Assembly: GCF_009600315.1 (NCBI RefSeq) | Contig: NZ_WIWC01000010.1 | Span: forward strand, 62,001 to 126,000 | Reading direction: 5' to 3' | Source: Pseudomonas helleri | GTDB lineage: Bacteria > Pseudomonadota > Gammaproteobacteria > Pseudomonadales > Pseudomonadaceae | Length of the DNA stretch: 64,000 bases | Shown: positions 18,642 through 28,632 of the stretch, piece by piece | Numbering within the stretch: position 1 is the stretch's first letter | Layout: each line of letters opens with the position of its first letter | Position numbers and translations under genes: made by a program | Notes under the pieces: generated by a model | Databases searched by the model: none | Told to the model about the DNA's origin: nothing | The model's input: the letters and a program-made list of their open reading frames with translations, nothing else

Positions 18642-18669
18642 ATGGAACCACTGGCGCTTGGAAAAGTTC
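18642..18669 (-). promoter_or_regulatory. Candidate AlgU-dependent promoter of algU
   Basis: On the minus strand GAACTT (complement of 18664-18669) is followed after 17 bases by TCCAT, against the AlgU consensus GAACTT-N16/17-TCTGA. The -35 is perfect and the -10 shares T, C and A. Autoregulation of algU is established in P. aeruginosa. The leader would be about 250 bases. The rest of the 18387-18895 spacer holds no gene; its minus half would be the algU leader and its plus half the nadB promoter. Confidence 0.5.
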
Positions 18670-18895
18670 AAAATTCTCGTACGAAAAACCCATCATTCGA
18701 GACGTGGGCACACGGTTACCTCTTGATCCCCTTGAAGGCGCATACCGAATATTTGTGCAAATCGACATGCAGGCACTTCAAGTCTGAGGCACACTTGCTC
18801 CCCGCTGTACTTTCCAAATGCCATCACGGCCCGGCTATTGTGCCGATCCCCCCCTCTATATACTAGTGGGCGCTTTTTTTGCGGACGTCAGAAGA

Positions 18896-20512
18896 ATGAG
18901 CCAACATTTTCAACATGATGTGCTGGTGATTGGCAGCGGCGCTGCTGGTTTGAGCCTTGCCCTGACATTGCCCGAACACCTGCGCATTGCTGTGCTGAGT
19001 AAAGGTGATCTGGCCAATGGCTCGACGTTTTGGGCGCAAGGCGGCGTGGCTGCCGTGCTGGACGATACCGACACCGTACAGTCCCATGTCGAAGACACGC
19101 TAAATGCCGGTGGCGGACTGTGCCATGAGGATGCGGTTCGCTTCACCGTCGAGCACAGCCGCGAGGCGATTCAGTGGCTAATCGATCAAGGTGTGCCATT
19201 TACCCGCGACGAACCTGCCGACCCCGATCATCCGGGATTTGAGTTCCATCTCACCCGCGAAGGCGGCCACAGTCATCGCCGCATTATCCACGCCGCCGAT
19301 GCAACCGGCGCGGCGATATTCAAAACCCTGCTCGATCAGGCGCGCCAGCGACCTAATATTGAGTTGCTCGAACAACGCGTGGCGGTTGACCTGATTACCG
19401 AACCGCGACTGGGCATTGAAGGCGATCGCTGCTTGGGCGCTTATGTGCTCAACCGCGCGAGCGGTGAAGTCGACACGTTCGGTTCGCGCTTCACCGTTTT
19501 GGCCACGGGCGGCGCTGCCAAGGTGTACCTCTATACCAGCAACCCCGACGGTGCCTGTGGTGATGGTATCGCCATGGCATGGCGTTCGGGTTGCCGCGTG
19601 GCCAATCTGGAATTCAATCAGTTCCATCCCACGTGCCTGTATCACCCTCAAGCCAAAAGTTTTTTGATCACCGAAGCCCTGCGTGGCGAAGGTGCTCACC
19701 TCAAGCTGCCCAACGGCGAGCGCTTTATGCACCGCTTCGATCCGCGAGGCGAATTGGCTCCACGGGATATTGTTGCCCGCGCCATCGACCACGAAATGAA
19801 GCGTCTGGGCATTGACTGCGTGTACCTGGACATCAGCCATCAACCCAGCACGTTCATCAAAACCCACTTTCCGACGGTGTATGAGCGCTGTCTGGAATTC
19901 TCTATCGATATCACCGAACAGGCGATTCCGGTGGTGCCTGCTGCGCACTACACCTGTGGCGGCGTGATGGTCGACGGCCATGGCCGCACGGATGTACCCG
20001 GTCTGTATGCCATTGGTGAAACCAGTTTCACCGGCTTGCACGGCGCCAACCGCATGGCCAGCAACTCACTGCTCGAATGCTTTGTTTACGCACGGTCTGC
20101 CGCTCAGGACATCCTTTGCCAGTTACAACAGGTCGCCATCCCGTCAGCGTTGCCGAGCTGGGATGCCAGCCAGGTCACCGATTCGGACGAAGACGTCATC
20201 ATTGCCCACAACTGGGACGAGCTACGCCGCTTCATGTGGGATTACGTCGGCATCGTACGAACGAACAAGCGGCTGCAACGTGCGCAGCATCGTGTACGCC
20301 TGTTACTGGACGAAATTGACGAGTTCTACAGCAACTATAAGGTCAGTCGCGACCTGATCGAACTGCGTAATCTGGCACAAGTTGCAGAGCTGATGATCCG
20401 CAGCGCAATGGCGAGGCAGGAGTCACGGGGCCTTCATTACACCCTCGACTACCCGCACATGCTGCCCGAAGCGCTCGATACTATTCTGGTGCCAACCACC
20501 TACGCCGGCTGA
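18896..20512 (+). CDS. nadB: L-aspartate oxidase
   Basis: FAD enzyme that oxidises aspartate to iminoaspartate, the first step of NAD synthesis. The 538 residues start with the FAD-binding [13 protein letters not shown] and contain the family's [23 protein letters not shown] and [12 protein letters not shown] motifs. I chose the ATG at 18896, which gives the same length as the P. aeruginosa protein; an earlier in-frame start at 18818 has no support. Its 3' end overlaps the convergent ygfX gene by 32 bases. Confidence 0.95.
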   Translation: MSQHFQHDVLVIGSGAAGLSLALTLPEHLRIAVLSKGDLANGSTFWAQGGVAAVLDDTDTVQSHVEDTLNAGGGLCHEDAVRFTVEHSREAIQWLIDQGVPFTRDEPADPDHPGFEFHLTREGGHSHRRIIHAADATGAAIFKTLLDQARQRPNIELLEQRVAVDLITEPRLGIEGDRCLGAYVLNRASGEVDTFGSRFTVLATGGAAKVYLYTSNPDGACGDGIAMAWRSGCRVANLEFNQFHPTCLYHPQAKSFLITEALRGEGAHLKLPNGERFMHRFDPRGELAPRDIVARAIDHEMKRLGIDCVYLDISHQPSTFIKTHFPTVYERCLEFSIDITEQAIPVVPAAHYTCGGVMVDGHGRTDVPGLYAIGETSFTGLHGANRMASNSLLECFVYARSAAQDILCQLQQVAIPSALPSWDASQVTDSDEDVIIAHNWDELRRFMWDYVGIVRTNKRLQRAQHRVRLLLDEIDEFYSNYKVSRDLIELRNLAQVAELMIRSAMARQESRGLHYTLDYPHMLPEALDTILVPTTYAG

Positions 20513-20933
20513 ACTTGAGTCGTACGCGCAAACGCCGGTGCTGATCCGGCGCCAGCGCGTTGTGGGGGATGCACACGGCCCGAACACGCCGCTCGCCGTT
20601 TAGCCTGAAGCGCACAATCACCACTAAAGGCAACGCCAGGCTGTCGCGCCGCAGTTGCACGGCTTGCCAACCTTTGCCACGACTCCACAATTGCCAACCC
20701 TGTGCATCGCGACGCAATGCACAGAACGCCTTCGAGTGGGTCAGCATGATATGCCTTGGCACCGTCCAAAGCCCATGCAGCAGGCACAACACTGCGCCGA
20801 GCACACGCGCCCAGACGGGGACAGAAAGAAGGCAAATTGCGATCAGCGCCAGTGTCTGGGCTGCAAGATACGCCGCCAGCAACTGCCCGGAGGCCTGCCA
20901 GCGGCATTCAAAATAATTACTTGGGCTGGACAC
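20481..20933 (-). CDS. YgfX-like membrane protein
   Basis: A 150-residue protein with two adjacent hydrophobic segments at about 18-60 and a basic, probably cytoplasmic C-terminal half rich in Arg. Such proteins (YgfX, once described as the CptA toxin) regularly accompany sdhE. The role is uncertain: E. coli YgfX was reported to affect cytoskeletal proteins, but a link to the Sdh assembly factor is only suggested by gene pairing. Its start overlaps the end of sdhE by 17 bases, so the two are translated from one message. Confidence 0.75.
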   Translation of the reverse strand: MSSPSNYFECRWQASGQLLAAYLAAQTLALIAICLLSVPVWARVLGAVLCLLHGLWTVPRHIMLTHSKAFCALRRDAQGWQLWSRGKGWQAVQLRRDSLALPLVVIVRFRLNGERRVRAVCIPHNALAPDQHRRLRVRLKFSRRRWLAPE

Positions 20934-21171
20934 GGTCCAGAATCATGCGAACCATGCGCTGCAACTCCGGGTCCTCGGACTCCGAGCGTTCCATAAACCA
21001 GCCGAACATATCCTGGTCTTCACACTCAAGCAGCCTGCGATAGCATTCGCGGTCGACATCATTAAGGGTGGCATACACTTCCTTGACGAAAGGCACCAGC
21101 AGAACGTCAAGTTCGAGCATGCCGCGGCGGCTGTGCCAGTAGAGACGATTGAGTTCAACATCTTCGACCAT
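20917..21171 (-). CDS. sdhE: FAD assembly factor SdhE
   Basis: Small cytoplasmic factor that promotes covalent attachment of FAD to succinate dehydrogenase. The 84 residues contain the signature RRGMLELD near the N terminus (the RGxxE motif that contacts SdhA) and the usual acidic helical remainder ending in W-F-M-E-R. It is divergent from ygfZ and lies head-to-tail before ygfX. Confidence 0.93.
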   Translation of the reverse strand: MVEDVELNRLYWHSRRGMLELDVLLVPFVKEVYATLNDVDRECYRRLLECEDQDMFGWFMERSESEDPELQRMVRMILDRVQPK

Positions 21172-21322
21172 GGAGCGTTCCTCAACAAATAGAACGCAAG
21201 TATACAGGCCGATCCACAGTAGAACAGTCGGCTTTGGTCGCTCATCGTTGATCCTTGCGAACTACCCATTTGCAGACCGCCCCTCTATGATGTGCCCCAG
21301 ACTTTATTACCTGCGATGACTC

Positions 21323-22264
21323 ATGGCCGACTCTGCTTTTTTCTGCACCCTGTCTCACGAAGGCGTTCTCGCTGTTATCGGCAACGACGCCAGCAAGTTC
21401 TTGCAGGGCCAATTGACCTGTAACCTCAATTACTTGAGTGAAACCCACTCAAGCCTGGGTGCCCGCTGCACGCAAAAAGGCCGGATGCAGTCCAGTTTTC
21501 GCATCGTCCTGGAGCCGGAAGGCTGCTTGCTGGCGATGGCGCGTGAGCTGGTTGAACCGCAGTTGGCTGACCTGAAAAAATACGCAGTATTCTCCAAATC
21601 AAAACTGACCGATGACAGTGCCCACTGGGCGCGCTTCGGCCTCTACAAAGGTGACGCGGTACTAAACAGTCTGGGCATGAATCTGCCAGCTGATACGGAC
21701 AGTGTGGTTCGGGCCAATGGCCTGATTGCCATTCGCGTGTCTCATGAGCGAGCTGAATTATGGGCCCCGGCAGAACAGTCCGAAGACCTTTTACAGCACC
21801 TCAAAACTCAACTGCCGGAAACCGATCTTAATCAATGGCTGCTCGGACAGATTCGCGCCGGTATCGGTCAGGTCATGGGTGAAACCCGAGAGCTGTTCAT
21901 TCCACAGATGCTTAACCTGCAAGCGGTGGGCGGGGTCAGCTTCAAAAAAGGCTGTTACACCGGCCAGGAAATTGTCGCGCGCATGCAATACCTGGGCAAA
22001 CTCAAGCGCCGTCTTTACCGCCTGTCGCTTGGCGCCAGCGAACTGCCGCCCCCTGGAACTCCCCTATTCGCCCCCGGTCACAACAGTGCTGTAGGCGAAG
22101 TCGTGATGGCTGCTTACGCAGAAGAAGGCATTGAATTGCTCGCCGTTTTGACTGCTGATGCCGTTGAAGCAGGTGAAATTCATGTGGGTGAGGCACAAGG
22201 TCCCAAGCTGACAGTGCTCGACTTGCCTTACACACTAGACCGCGATCGTGAGATCCAGCGCTAA
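21323..22264 (+). CDS. ygfZ: Folate-binding Fe-S maintenance protein YgfZ
   Basis: Tetrahydrofolate-binding protein of the aminomethyltransferase fold that supports synthesis or repair of certain Fe-S enzymes. The 313 residues contain the diagnostic KGCYTGQE motif with the conserved Cys in the second half, and the N-terminal GNDASKFLQGQLTCN typical of the family. It is divergent from sdhE across a 150-base promoter region and followed 38 bases later by the HDOD gene. Confidence 0.92.
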   Translation: MADSAFFCTLSHEGVLAVIGNDASKFLQGQLTCNLNYLSETHSSLGARCTQKGRMQSSFRIVLEPEGCLLAMARELVEPQLADLKKYAVFSKSKLTDDSAHWARFGLYKGDAVLNSLGMNLPADTDSVVRANGLIAIRVSHERAELWAPAEQSEDLLQHLKTQLPETDLNQWLLGQIRAGIGQVMGETRELFIPQMLNLQAVGGVSFKKGCYTGQEIVARMQYLGKLKRRLYRLSLGASELPPPGTPLFAPGHNSAVGEVVMAAYAEEGIELLAVLTADAVEAGEIHVGEAQGPKLTVLDLPYTLDRDREIQR

Positions 22265-22302
22265 TTGCCACACCTTGAATCGCGGTACGGTAGAGAACAG
22301 AA

Positions 22303-23121
22303 ATGAGCATGTTGGCGCACAAAGTCCAAATGGACTTGATTAAGGCCATCGATAAAGATGACCTGGTTTTGCCGACGCTACCGGAAGTGGCGTTAAACAT
22401 CCGCAAGGCAGCAGAAAATCCTGAAATCAGCGTCAGTCATCTGAGCAAAGTCATAGGTCGTGACACCGCATTGACTGCGCGGCTGATTAAAGTCGTCAAC
22501 AGTCCGCTGCTCAGAGCCCTTTATGAGGTGACTGACCTGCACACGGCCATCACCCGTCTGGGCGTCAACTACAGCAGCAATCTGGCAATCGGGCTGGTCA
22601 TGGAGCAAATCTTCCATGCCCGCTCGGAAGTGGTCGAACAAAAAATGCGTGAAGTCTGGCGCGAAAGCCTGGAAGTTGCAGGCATCTGTTACACCTTGTG
22701 CCGGCGCTATACCTCGCTCAAACCCGACCAGGCCGCATTGGGTGGATTGGTGCATCAAATCGGTGTGCTGCCGATCCTGACCTATGCCGAAGACCACAAC
22801 GAATTGCTTTCAGACCCGGTTTCACTCAACCACGTCATTGAATGCATCCACCCGCTGATTGGAGACAAATTGCTCGCCGTCTGGGAGTTTCCGGAAATGC
22901 TGGTAAAGCTACCGGGCCAATACCTCGACTTCAGTCGCAACTCTAAACAGCTCGACTATATCGACCTGGTGCAAATCGCGACGGTCATTTGTTCGCAACG
23001 TTGCGAGACGGTACCTGGACGGGAGCTGGGCGCCCTGCCGGCTTTCTTGAAGCTGGGGATAGAAGCTGACAGCCCACAATTGCTGAGCGAGTTGAACACC
23101 GCACGCGGCATGTTTATTTAA
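22303..23121 (+). CDS. HDOD domain protein
   Basis: A 272-residue protein occupied by one HDOD domain (about 20-215), the degenerate HD-type signalling domain. LPTLPEVALNIRKAAENPEIS and LTARLIKVVNSPLL are typical of the family; the catalytic HD pair of true phosphohydrolases is not evident. Function is unknown here; HDOD proteins are tied to signalling and stress regulation in Pseudomonas. The ribosome site is weak (GAGAACAG). It converges on tctE. Confidence 0.88.
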   Translation: MSMLAHKVQMDLIKAIDKDDLVLPTLPEVALNIRKAAENPEISVSHLSKVIGRDTALTARLIKVVNSPLLRALYEVTDLHTAITRLGVNYSSNLAIGLVMEQIFHARSEVVEQKMREVWRESLEVAGICYTLCRRYTSLKPDQAALGGLVHQIGVLPILTYAEDHNELLSDPVSLNHVIECIHPLIGDKLLAVWEFPEMLVKLPGQYLDFSRNSKQLDYIDLVQIATVICSQRCETVPGRELGALPAFLKLGIEADSPQLLSELNTARGMFI

Positions 23122-23137
23122 GCCGGGGCCGTAAGGG

Positions 23138-24559
23138 TTACTGCTCTTCATCCGCTTCGCCGCCCCTCGCCCCGTTCAACTGGACAAAACTGACGCGCAC
23201 TTTCAATCCGCCTTGTGCTCCATCATGCAGGGTGATTCGCGCCAGATGCGCGCGACAAATCTCTCCCACAATCGCCAATCCCAGCCCCGATCCAGCCACG
23301 TGCTGGCTACGTCGATAAAAGCGCTCGAACACGCGCTCGCGATCTTCAAAGGGAATCCCTGTGCCGTCATCTTCAACCTCCAGCACCGCTTGCGGCGTGA
23401 CCCGCAAGATCACATTGCCGCCTGTGGGCGTATGCGCCAGTGCGTTATCGAGCAAATTGTTCAATAACTCACTCAGCAATGTCGGCTCACCGCGTAACCA
23501 AACCGGTTGATCAGCCTCAAGTGCCAACGCTACCCCTCGCGCATGCGCCAAGGGAGCCATAGCCATACCCAGTTCTCGGGCCAGCTGGCTGAGGTCGAGC
23601 CTCTGGGCGCCCCCTTCAGCTATCGCTCGCGCACCGTTCTCGATTCGAGCCAATGACAGTAATTGATTGGCCAGATGGGTCAGTCGGTCCGTCCCTTGCA
23701 CGGCCTGTTCAAGCGTGCTGCGCCAGGTTGCAGGATCATTGGCGCGCAAACCCAATTCAAGCCGGGCTTTGATGACGGCTAAAGGCGTGCGCAGCTCATG
23801 GGCCGCGTCCGCAATAAATTGCGACTGACGTTCAAACTGCCCGCGCAAACGCTCGGTAAAGTGGTTGAGCGCCTGCACCAAAGGCCGCAATTCCCGCTGC
23901 ACCGCCACGCGCGGCAACGGCCGGAGGTCATCCGGCTCACGCTCCTCGACGGCACGCCGCAAACGTTCCAGCGGTCGTAGGGCCGCACTGACAGCCAACC
24001 AAACAACCAGTAATGCGCCCAACCCCAACATACCCAGACGCAGTAATGTATCAGCCATCAAGCTGCGAGCCATCGACACGCGGGCCTCATCGGTTTCGGC
24101 CACCCGAATTTCCGCCATACCGTTCATGTTCGGCTCACTCACCGCCTTGAGCAGGCTCACCACGCGCACGTTCTGACCTTGATACTGGCCATTATAAAAA
24201 CGCGCCAAGGCCGGGTAGTCATCCGTGCGGGGCGTGCCGGGCGGGGGCGCGGGCAGGTTTTCATAGCCAGAAATCAGTCGTCGATGAATATCATTGACCT
24301 GATAGTAGATACGCCCTGCACTGTCGTAAGCGAACGTGTCGAGAGCTACATAAGGAACATCGGCGCTCAAGCTGCCATCGCGCTGCGAAAGGCCAGCAGC
24401 AATGGTGCGAGCAGACGCCAGCAAAGTTCGGTCATACGCAGTATCAGCAGCCTCTCGGCCGTTGTAATACGCACTCAAACTGCTGGCCAACATCAACACC
24501 ACCAGCATTAACGTCAAGTTCCACAGCAAGCGCCAACGCAAGCTGTCGAGCTTAAGCAT
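23138..24559 (-). CDS. tctE: Sensor histidine kinase TctE
   Basis: Inner-membrane sensor for tricarboxylates. The 473-residue chain has an N-terminal membrane helix (about 12-30), a periplasmic domain, a second helix (about 172-192), a HAMP-like linker and a HisKA/HATPase core: phosphorylation site FIADAAHELRTPL, N box NNLLDNALAHTP, and DDGTGIP/GSGLGLAIV. The start overlaps the end of tctD by 8 bases, the usual arrangement of a two-component pair. Specificity rests on the divergent tctCBA cluster. Confidence 0.92.
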   Translation of the reverse strand: MLKLDSLRWRLLWNLTLMLVVLMLASSLSAYYNGREAADTAYDRTLLASARTIAAGLSQRDGSLSADVPYVALDTFAYDSAGRIYYQVNDIHRRLISGYENLPAPPPGTPRTDDYPALARFYNGQYQGQNVRVVSLLKAVSEPNMNGMAEIRVAETDEARVSMARSLMADTLLRLGMLGLGALLVVWLAVSAALRPLERLRRAVEEREPDDLRPLPRVAVQRELRPLVQALNHFTERLRGQFERQSQFIADAAHELRTPLAVIKARLELGLRANDPATWRSTLEQAVQGTDRLTHLANQLLSLARIENGARAIAEGGAQRLDLSQLARELGMAMAPLAHARGVALALEADQPVWLRGEPTLLSELLNNLLDNALAHTPTGGNVILRVTPQAVLEVEDDGTGIPFEDRERVFERFYRRSQHVAGSGLGLAIVGEICRAHLARITLHDGAQGGLKVRVSFVQLNGARGGEADEEQ

Positions 24560-25223
24560 CGCGACCTTCCAGCAAGTAGCCCAAGCCTCGGAACGTCACG
24601 ATCGCCACGCCATGACCATCAAGCTTTTTTCGCAACCGGTGGATATAGATCTCGATAGCATCAGAACTCGCCTGCTCATCCAGACCAAAGACCTGCGCGG
24701 CTAATTGTTCTTTGCTCATCACTCTACCGGGCCTTGCGATCAAAGCTTCAAGCACGGCCTGCTCACGTGAAGTGAGGTTGAGCATTTCATCGCCCAAACT
24801 AAAACGTCGCGTACCCAGGTCGTAGATGAGCGCCCCGCACTGCTGCTGACGTTCGCCACCCAACACGCTGCGCCGCAGCAGGGCTTTGACCCGAGCTTCC
24901 AGTTCCGCCAACTCAAAGGGTTTGGCCAAATAATCATCGGCGCCCAGATTCAACCCGTGCACCCGGTCACGTACGTCACTGCGCGCTGTCAGCATCAATA
25001 CAGGGAGGTTCTTGCCGCGCGCCCGCAAACGTGCAAGCACCTCAAACCCGTCCATACGCGGCAATCCGACATCAAGGATAACCACGGCATATTCCTCACT
25101 GTTCAATGCCAGGTCGGCAGCCACCCCATCGTGCAGCACATCCACGGTCAAACCCGCTATTTTCAAGGCTTGAGCAACACTCTCGGCCAACTGCAACTGA
25201 TCTTCGACCAAAAGAACACGCAT
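24552..25223 (-). CDS. tctD: Response regulator TctD
   Basis: OmpR-type regulator of tricarboxylate uptake. A receiver domain (1-115) with phospho-acceptor Asp51 (DVGLPRMDG) and the conserved Thr and Lys (LTAR, KPF) precedes a winged-helix domain ending in IHRLRKKLDG and FRGLGYLL. The ATG at 25223 gives 223 residues; a longer frame to 25265 adds a tail without family support. It is divergent from tctCBA, and the 25224-25457 spacer must carry the two promoters. Confidence 0.93.
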   Translation of the reverse strand: MRVLLVEDQLQLAESVAQALKIAGLTVDVLHDGVAADLALNSEEYAVVILDVGLPRMDGFEVLARLRARGKNLPVLMLTARSDVRDRVHGLNLGADDYLAKPFELAELEARVKALLRRSVLGGERQQQCGALIYDLGTRRFSLGDEMLNLTSREQAVLEALIARPGRVMSKEQLAAQVFGLDEQASSDAIEIYIHRLRKKLDGHGVAIVTFRGLGYLLEGRDA

Positions 25224-25457
25224 GAAATTTGCCTCTTTATTTTTGTACGGGCTTAGCCCTTTCATGCGCGGAGTGTACAGACGCTGAGTCGCTTGTGAAG
25301 GGCGAAAAACAGTACGTAACCCCTGAAAGGTTAGCGAAAGGTTGGGGGATTAGGATCAGGAAACCGGCAGTAACAATTTCACACGTTGCCACTGTTGCGG
25401 CCAGAAAAACGCCTCGACGCGTTTTCGACGAATAAGAATAATAACGGAGCACCTCGT

Positions 25458-25580
25458 ATGTTAAAGCCAGCCTTGCGCCCCGATGCCTTTGCCCCTCTCT
25501 TGTTCAATCACTTATCTCGCACAGATTTTGCTCTCTTGAATGAGCGAAACCTGATCGAGGCGTTTTTGGCCGACAAATAA
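25458..25580 (+). CDS. Possible small protein or leader peptide upstream of tctC
   Basis: A 40-residue reading frame with a good GGAG eight bases before its ATG, ending 43 bases before tctC. The peptide (MLKPALRPDAFAPLLFNHLS at its start) is not recognised and has no signal peptide. The A/T-rich AATAAGAATAATAACGG that precedes it resembles leaders of Pseudomonas uptake operons. In P. aeruginosa this place holds the porin gene opdH. It could be a leader peptide, a small protein or chance. Confidence 0.35.
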   Translation: MLKPALRPDAFAPLLFNHLSRTDFALLNERNLIEAFLADK

Positions 25581-25623
25581 CGTCATTGCACCCCCTAAAA
25601 ACAATAACTCCCATGGAGACACC

Positions 25624-26601
25624 ATGAATCTTTCACTGCGCTCTGTCGCTCTTGCTGCCAGCTGCATGCTGTTCGCTGGCCAATTAATGGCTGAACCTAA
25701 ACGCCCGGAATGTATCGCCCCGGCTTCACCCGGCGGTGGTTTTGACTTGACCTGCAAGTTGGCGCAAAGCGCCTTGGTCAATGAAAAACTGCTCAGTAAA
25801 CCGATGCGTGTGACATACATGCCCGGAGGCGTGGGAGCGGTGGCCTATAACGCCGTCGTTGCACAACGCCCCAGCGATGCGGGCACGCTCGTGGCATGGT
25901 CAAGTGGTTCTCTGCTTAACCTTGCACAGGGCAAGTTCGGGCGTTTTGATGAAAACGCCGTACGCTGGCTGGCGGCCGTCGGCACCAGCTACGGAGCCAT
26001 TGCAGTTAAAAGCGACTCCCCTTACAAAAACCTCGATGATCTCGTTCAAGCCCTTAAAAAGGACCCGAGTAAGGTGGTTATAGGATCCGGCGGCACCGTG
26101 GGCAGCCAAGACTGGATGCAAACGGCATTGATTGCCAAAGCAGCCGGTATCAACCCTCGCGACTTGCGCTACGTCGCGCTTGAAGGGGGCGGTGAAATCG
26201 CCACAGCCTTATTGGGTGGCCACATTCAGATAGGCAGCACTGACATCTCCGACTCCATGCCCCATATCCAGAGCGGTGATATGCGCATCCTGGCGGTGTT
26301 CTCTCAAGACCGACTGGACGAGCCCGGCATGAAAGACATCCCAACGGCTAAAGAGCAAGGTTACGACATCGTATGGCCGGTGGTGCGCGGTTTCTATCTC
26401 GGGCCAAAAGTCAGTGATGAAGACTACGCATGGTGGAAAGCCTCTTTCGACACCCTGTTGGCCTCTGAAGACTTCGCCAAGCTGCGTGATCAGCGCGAAC
26501 TGTTTCCCTTTGCCATGACCGGCCCCGAGCTGGACACCTACGTGAAGAAGCAGGTTGCCGATTACAAAACGCTGGCCAAAGAGTTCGGCCTGATTCAGTA
26601 A
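25624..26601 (+). CDS. tctC: Tricarboxylate-binding protein TctC
   Basis: Periplasmic substrate-binding protein of the tripartite tricarboxylate transporter (TTT, Bug family). A signal peptide ends at LMA (residue 23), followed by the binding-protein core with PECIAPASPGGGFDLTCKL-type N-terminal motif and GSGGTVGSQDW. Length (325) is normal for TctC. First membrane-system gene of the plus-strand operon, opposite tctDE, with citrate or a related tricarboxylate the likely ligand. Confidence 0.93.
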   Translation: MNLSLRSVALAASCMLFAGQLMAEPKRPECIAPASPGGGFDLTCKLAQSALVNEKLLSKPMRVTYMPGGVGAVAYNAVVAQRPSDAGTLVAWSSGSLLNLAQGKFGRFDENAVRWLAAVGTSYGAIAVKSDSPYKNLDDLVQALKKDPSKVVIGSGGTVGSQDWMQTALIAKAAGINPRDLRYVALEGGGEIATALLGGHIQIGSTDISDSMPHIQSGDMRILAVFSQDRLDEPGMKDIPTAKEQGYDIVWPVVRGFYLGPKVSDEDYAWWKASFDTLLASEDFAKLRDQRELFPFAMTGPELDTYVKKQVADYKTLAKEFGLIQ

Positions 26602-26617
26602 CCACCACTGATCACAG

Positions 26618-26644
26618 GCTGCGCCCTTGGATTCAGGGCGCAGC
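26618..26644 (+). other. Hairpin between tctC and tctB
   Basis: GCTGCGCCCT at 26618-26627 pairs perfectly with AGGGCGCAGC at 26635-26644. No T-run follows. Hairpins behind binding-protein genes commonly stabilise the upstream mRNA so that more binding protein than membrane subunit is made; that role is inferred here. Confidence 0.6.
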
Positions 26645-26657
26645 TCAGGAGTGAACC

Positions 26658-27116
26658 ATGCTCTTACAACGCTTTTTTGCCTCGGCGCTGCTGATCGTCT
26701 GCGCCGGCCTGGCCGCGATGGCGTGGCCGTATCAGGCTGCCTTTTCCTATGAACCTGTTGGGCCTCGGGCTTTCCCCTTACTGATGCTTGCCCTGATGGG
26801 CGTTGGTTTGATCTACATGATCTTTCGTCCATCGCCCGTGGTGCATAGCGAAGATGACCCACAACTGGATCGCCAAACCCTGACCAAGATTGGTCTGTGT
26901 GTCGTACTGCTGCTGGTGTTCGCCGGCACCTTCGAACCACTGGGTTTTATCCTCAGCAGCATCTTGGTAGGGATACCGATGGCACGCTTGTATGGCGGGC
27001 GCTGGTTACCCAGCATCGTGATTATCAGCCTGATGAGCGTCGGTCTTTATCTGCTGTTCGATAAAGCAATGGATGTTCCGCTGCCGCTTGGCCTGCTCGA
27101 CGTTCTGGAGAACTGA
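26658..27116 (+). CDS. tctB: Small membrane subunit TctB
   Basis: Four-helix small membrane component of the tricarboxylate transporter. The 152 residues have hydrophobic stretches at about 5-22, 35-52, 75-95 and 110-135, the usual TctB layout, including the YEPVGPRAFPLLM region. It lies between tctC and tctA, with a two-base gap to tctA (stop at 27116, start at 27118). Confidence 0.9.
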   Translation: MLLQRFFASALLIVCAGLAAMAWPYQAAFSYEPVGPRAFPLLMLALMGVGLIYMIFRPSPVVHSEDDPQLDRQTLTKIGLCVVLLLVFAGTFEPLGFILSSILVGIPMARLYGGRWLPSIVIISLMSVGLYLLFDKAMDVPLPLGLLDVLEN

Positions 27117-27117
27117 T

Positions 27118-28632
27118 ATGGATACTTTTGGCTATTTGGGTCAGGGCTTCGGCGTCGCACTCAGCCCTTACAACCTGATCACCGCCCTGTGCGGGACCTT
27201 GATCGGCACCGTGGTCGGATTACTGCCAGGGCTCGGGCCAATCAATGGCGTGGCACTGTTGATTCCCATCGCGTTCGCGTTAGGGCTTCCCCCCGAGTCC
27301 GCACTTATTTTGCTGGCCGCCGTGTATCTGGGGTGCGAATACGGCGGGCGCATCAGCTCTATCTTGCTTAACATCCCCGGCGAAGCTTCTACCGTCATGA
27401 CCACCCTCGACGGTTATCCGATGGCCCGCAAAGGCTTGGCAGGTGTGGCGCTTTCGCTTTCAGCCTGGAGCTCGTTCATTGGCGCCTTTATTGCCACCTG
27501 CGGCATGGTGCTTTTTGCTCCCCTACTGGCCAAATGGGCTATTGCCTTCGGCCCGGCAGAGTATTTCGTACTCATGGTATTCGCCATTGTCTGTTTAGGC
27601 GGCATGGCGGGAGATCGTCCACTCAAAACATTCATCGCCGCGCTGATCGGACTGTTCTTGTCGGCAGTGGGAATAGATGCGAACAGCGGCGTCTACCGTT
27701 TTACAGGGGACAACATCCATTTAACTGATGGCATCCAGTTTGTCGTGCTGGTATTGGGCTTATTCTCGATCAGTGAAATTCTGTTACTGCTGGAAAAAAC
27801 TCATCGTGGGCAGGAAGCTGTAGAAGCCACAGGACGCATGCTGTTCAACTTCAAGGAAGCTTCAGCCGTCTTTGTCGTAAATATCCGCTGTGGCTTGCTC
27901 GGTTTCATCATGGGCGTACTGCCGGGTGCTGGAGCTACCTTGGCCAGCGCAGTGGCCTACATGACCGAAAAACGTCTGGCCGGGGCCTCAGGAAAATTCG
28001 GCGAAGGCGATATGCGCGGCTTGGCGGCCCCCGAAACCGCTATTGGCGCTTCGGCCTGCGGCGCGCTCGTACCGATGCTGACGTTGGGTGTTCCGGGGTC
28101 AGGTACAACAGCGGTGATGATTGGCGCCCTGTCGCTCTACAACATCACCCCCGGGCCGCTGTTATTTCAACAGCAACCCGACATCGTATGGGGCCTGATC
28201 GCCTCCTTGTTCATTGCCAATATTATGCTGGTGATCCTCAACATCCCGATGATTCGCATCTTCACCCGCATCCTGTCCGTCCCCAATTGGGCACTGGTGC
28301 CTGTGATTGCGATCATTACGGCGATTGGCGTCTACGCCGTGCACGCTACCACCTTCGATCTGTTCCTGATGATTGGGATTGGCATCTTTGGATACATCCT
28401 GCGCAAGCTCGATTTCCCGCTATCTCCCGTACTGCTGGGCTTTATTCTGGGCGGCTTGATGGAGCAGAACCTGCGCCGAGCACTGTCCATTTCCAACGGT
28501 GCGCTGGAAATCCTGTGGGCCAGCCCTATCACTATGGGCGTGTGGGGACTGACTATCATCATGTTGTTGATGCCTTTACTCCGTATCTGGCGTAAACACA
28601 GTGCGCAACGTCGTGCGTTGACACATGCCTGA
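27118..28632 (+). CDS. tctA: Large membrane subunit TctA
   Basis: The large permease subunit, 504 residues with about twelve membrane helices. Family motifs are plain: GLLPGLGPINGVALLIPI near the N terminus, LGCEYGGRISSILLNIPGE, and GVLPGAGATLASAVAYM with GVPGSGTTAVMIGAL in the second half. The ATG at 27118 follows a GGAG. It overlaps the next gene by 8 bases, so both are translated together. Confidence 0.95.
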   Translation: MDTFGYLGQGFGVALSPYNLITALCGTLIGTVVGLLPGLGPINGVALLIPIAFALGLPPESALILLAAVYLGCEYGGRISSILLNIPGEASTVMTTLDGYPMARKGLAGVALSLSAWSSFIGAFIATCGMVLFAPLLAKWAIAFGPAEYFVLMVFAIVCLGGMAGDRPLKTFIAALIGLFLSAVGIDANSGVYRFTGDNIHLTDGIQFVVLVLGLFSISEILLLLEKTHRGQEAVEATGRMLFNFKEASAVFVVNIRCGLLGFIMGVLPGAGATLASAVAYMTEKRLAGASGKFGEGDMRGLAAPETAIGASACGALVPMLTLGVPGSGTTAVMIGALSLYNITPGPLLFQQQPDIVWGLIASLFIANIMLVILNIPMIRIFTRILSVPNWALVPVIAIITAIGVYAVHATTFDLFLMIGIGIFGYILRKLDFPLSPVLLGFILGGLMEQNLRRALSISNGALEILWASPITMGVWGLTIIMLLMPLLRIWRKHSAQRRALTHA

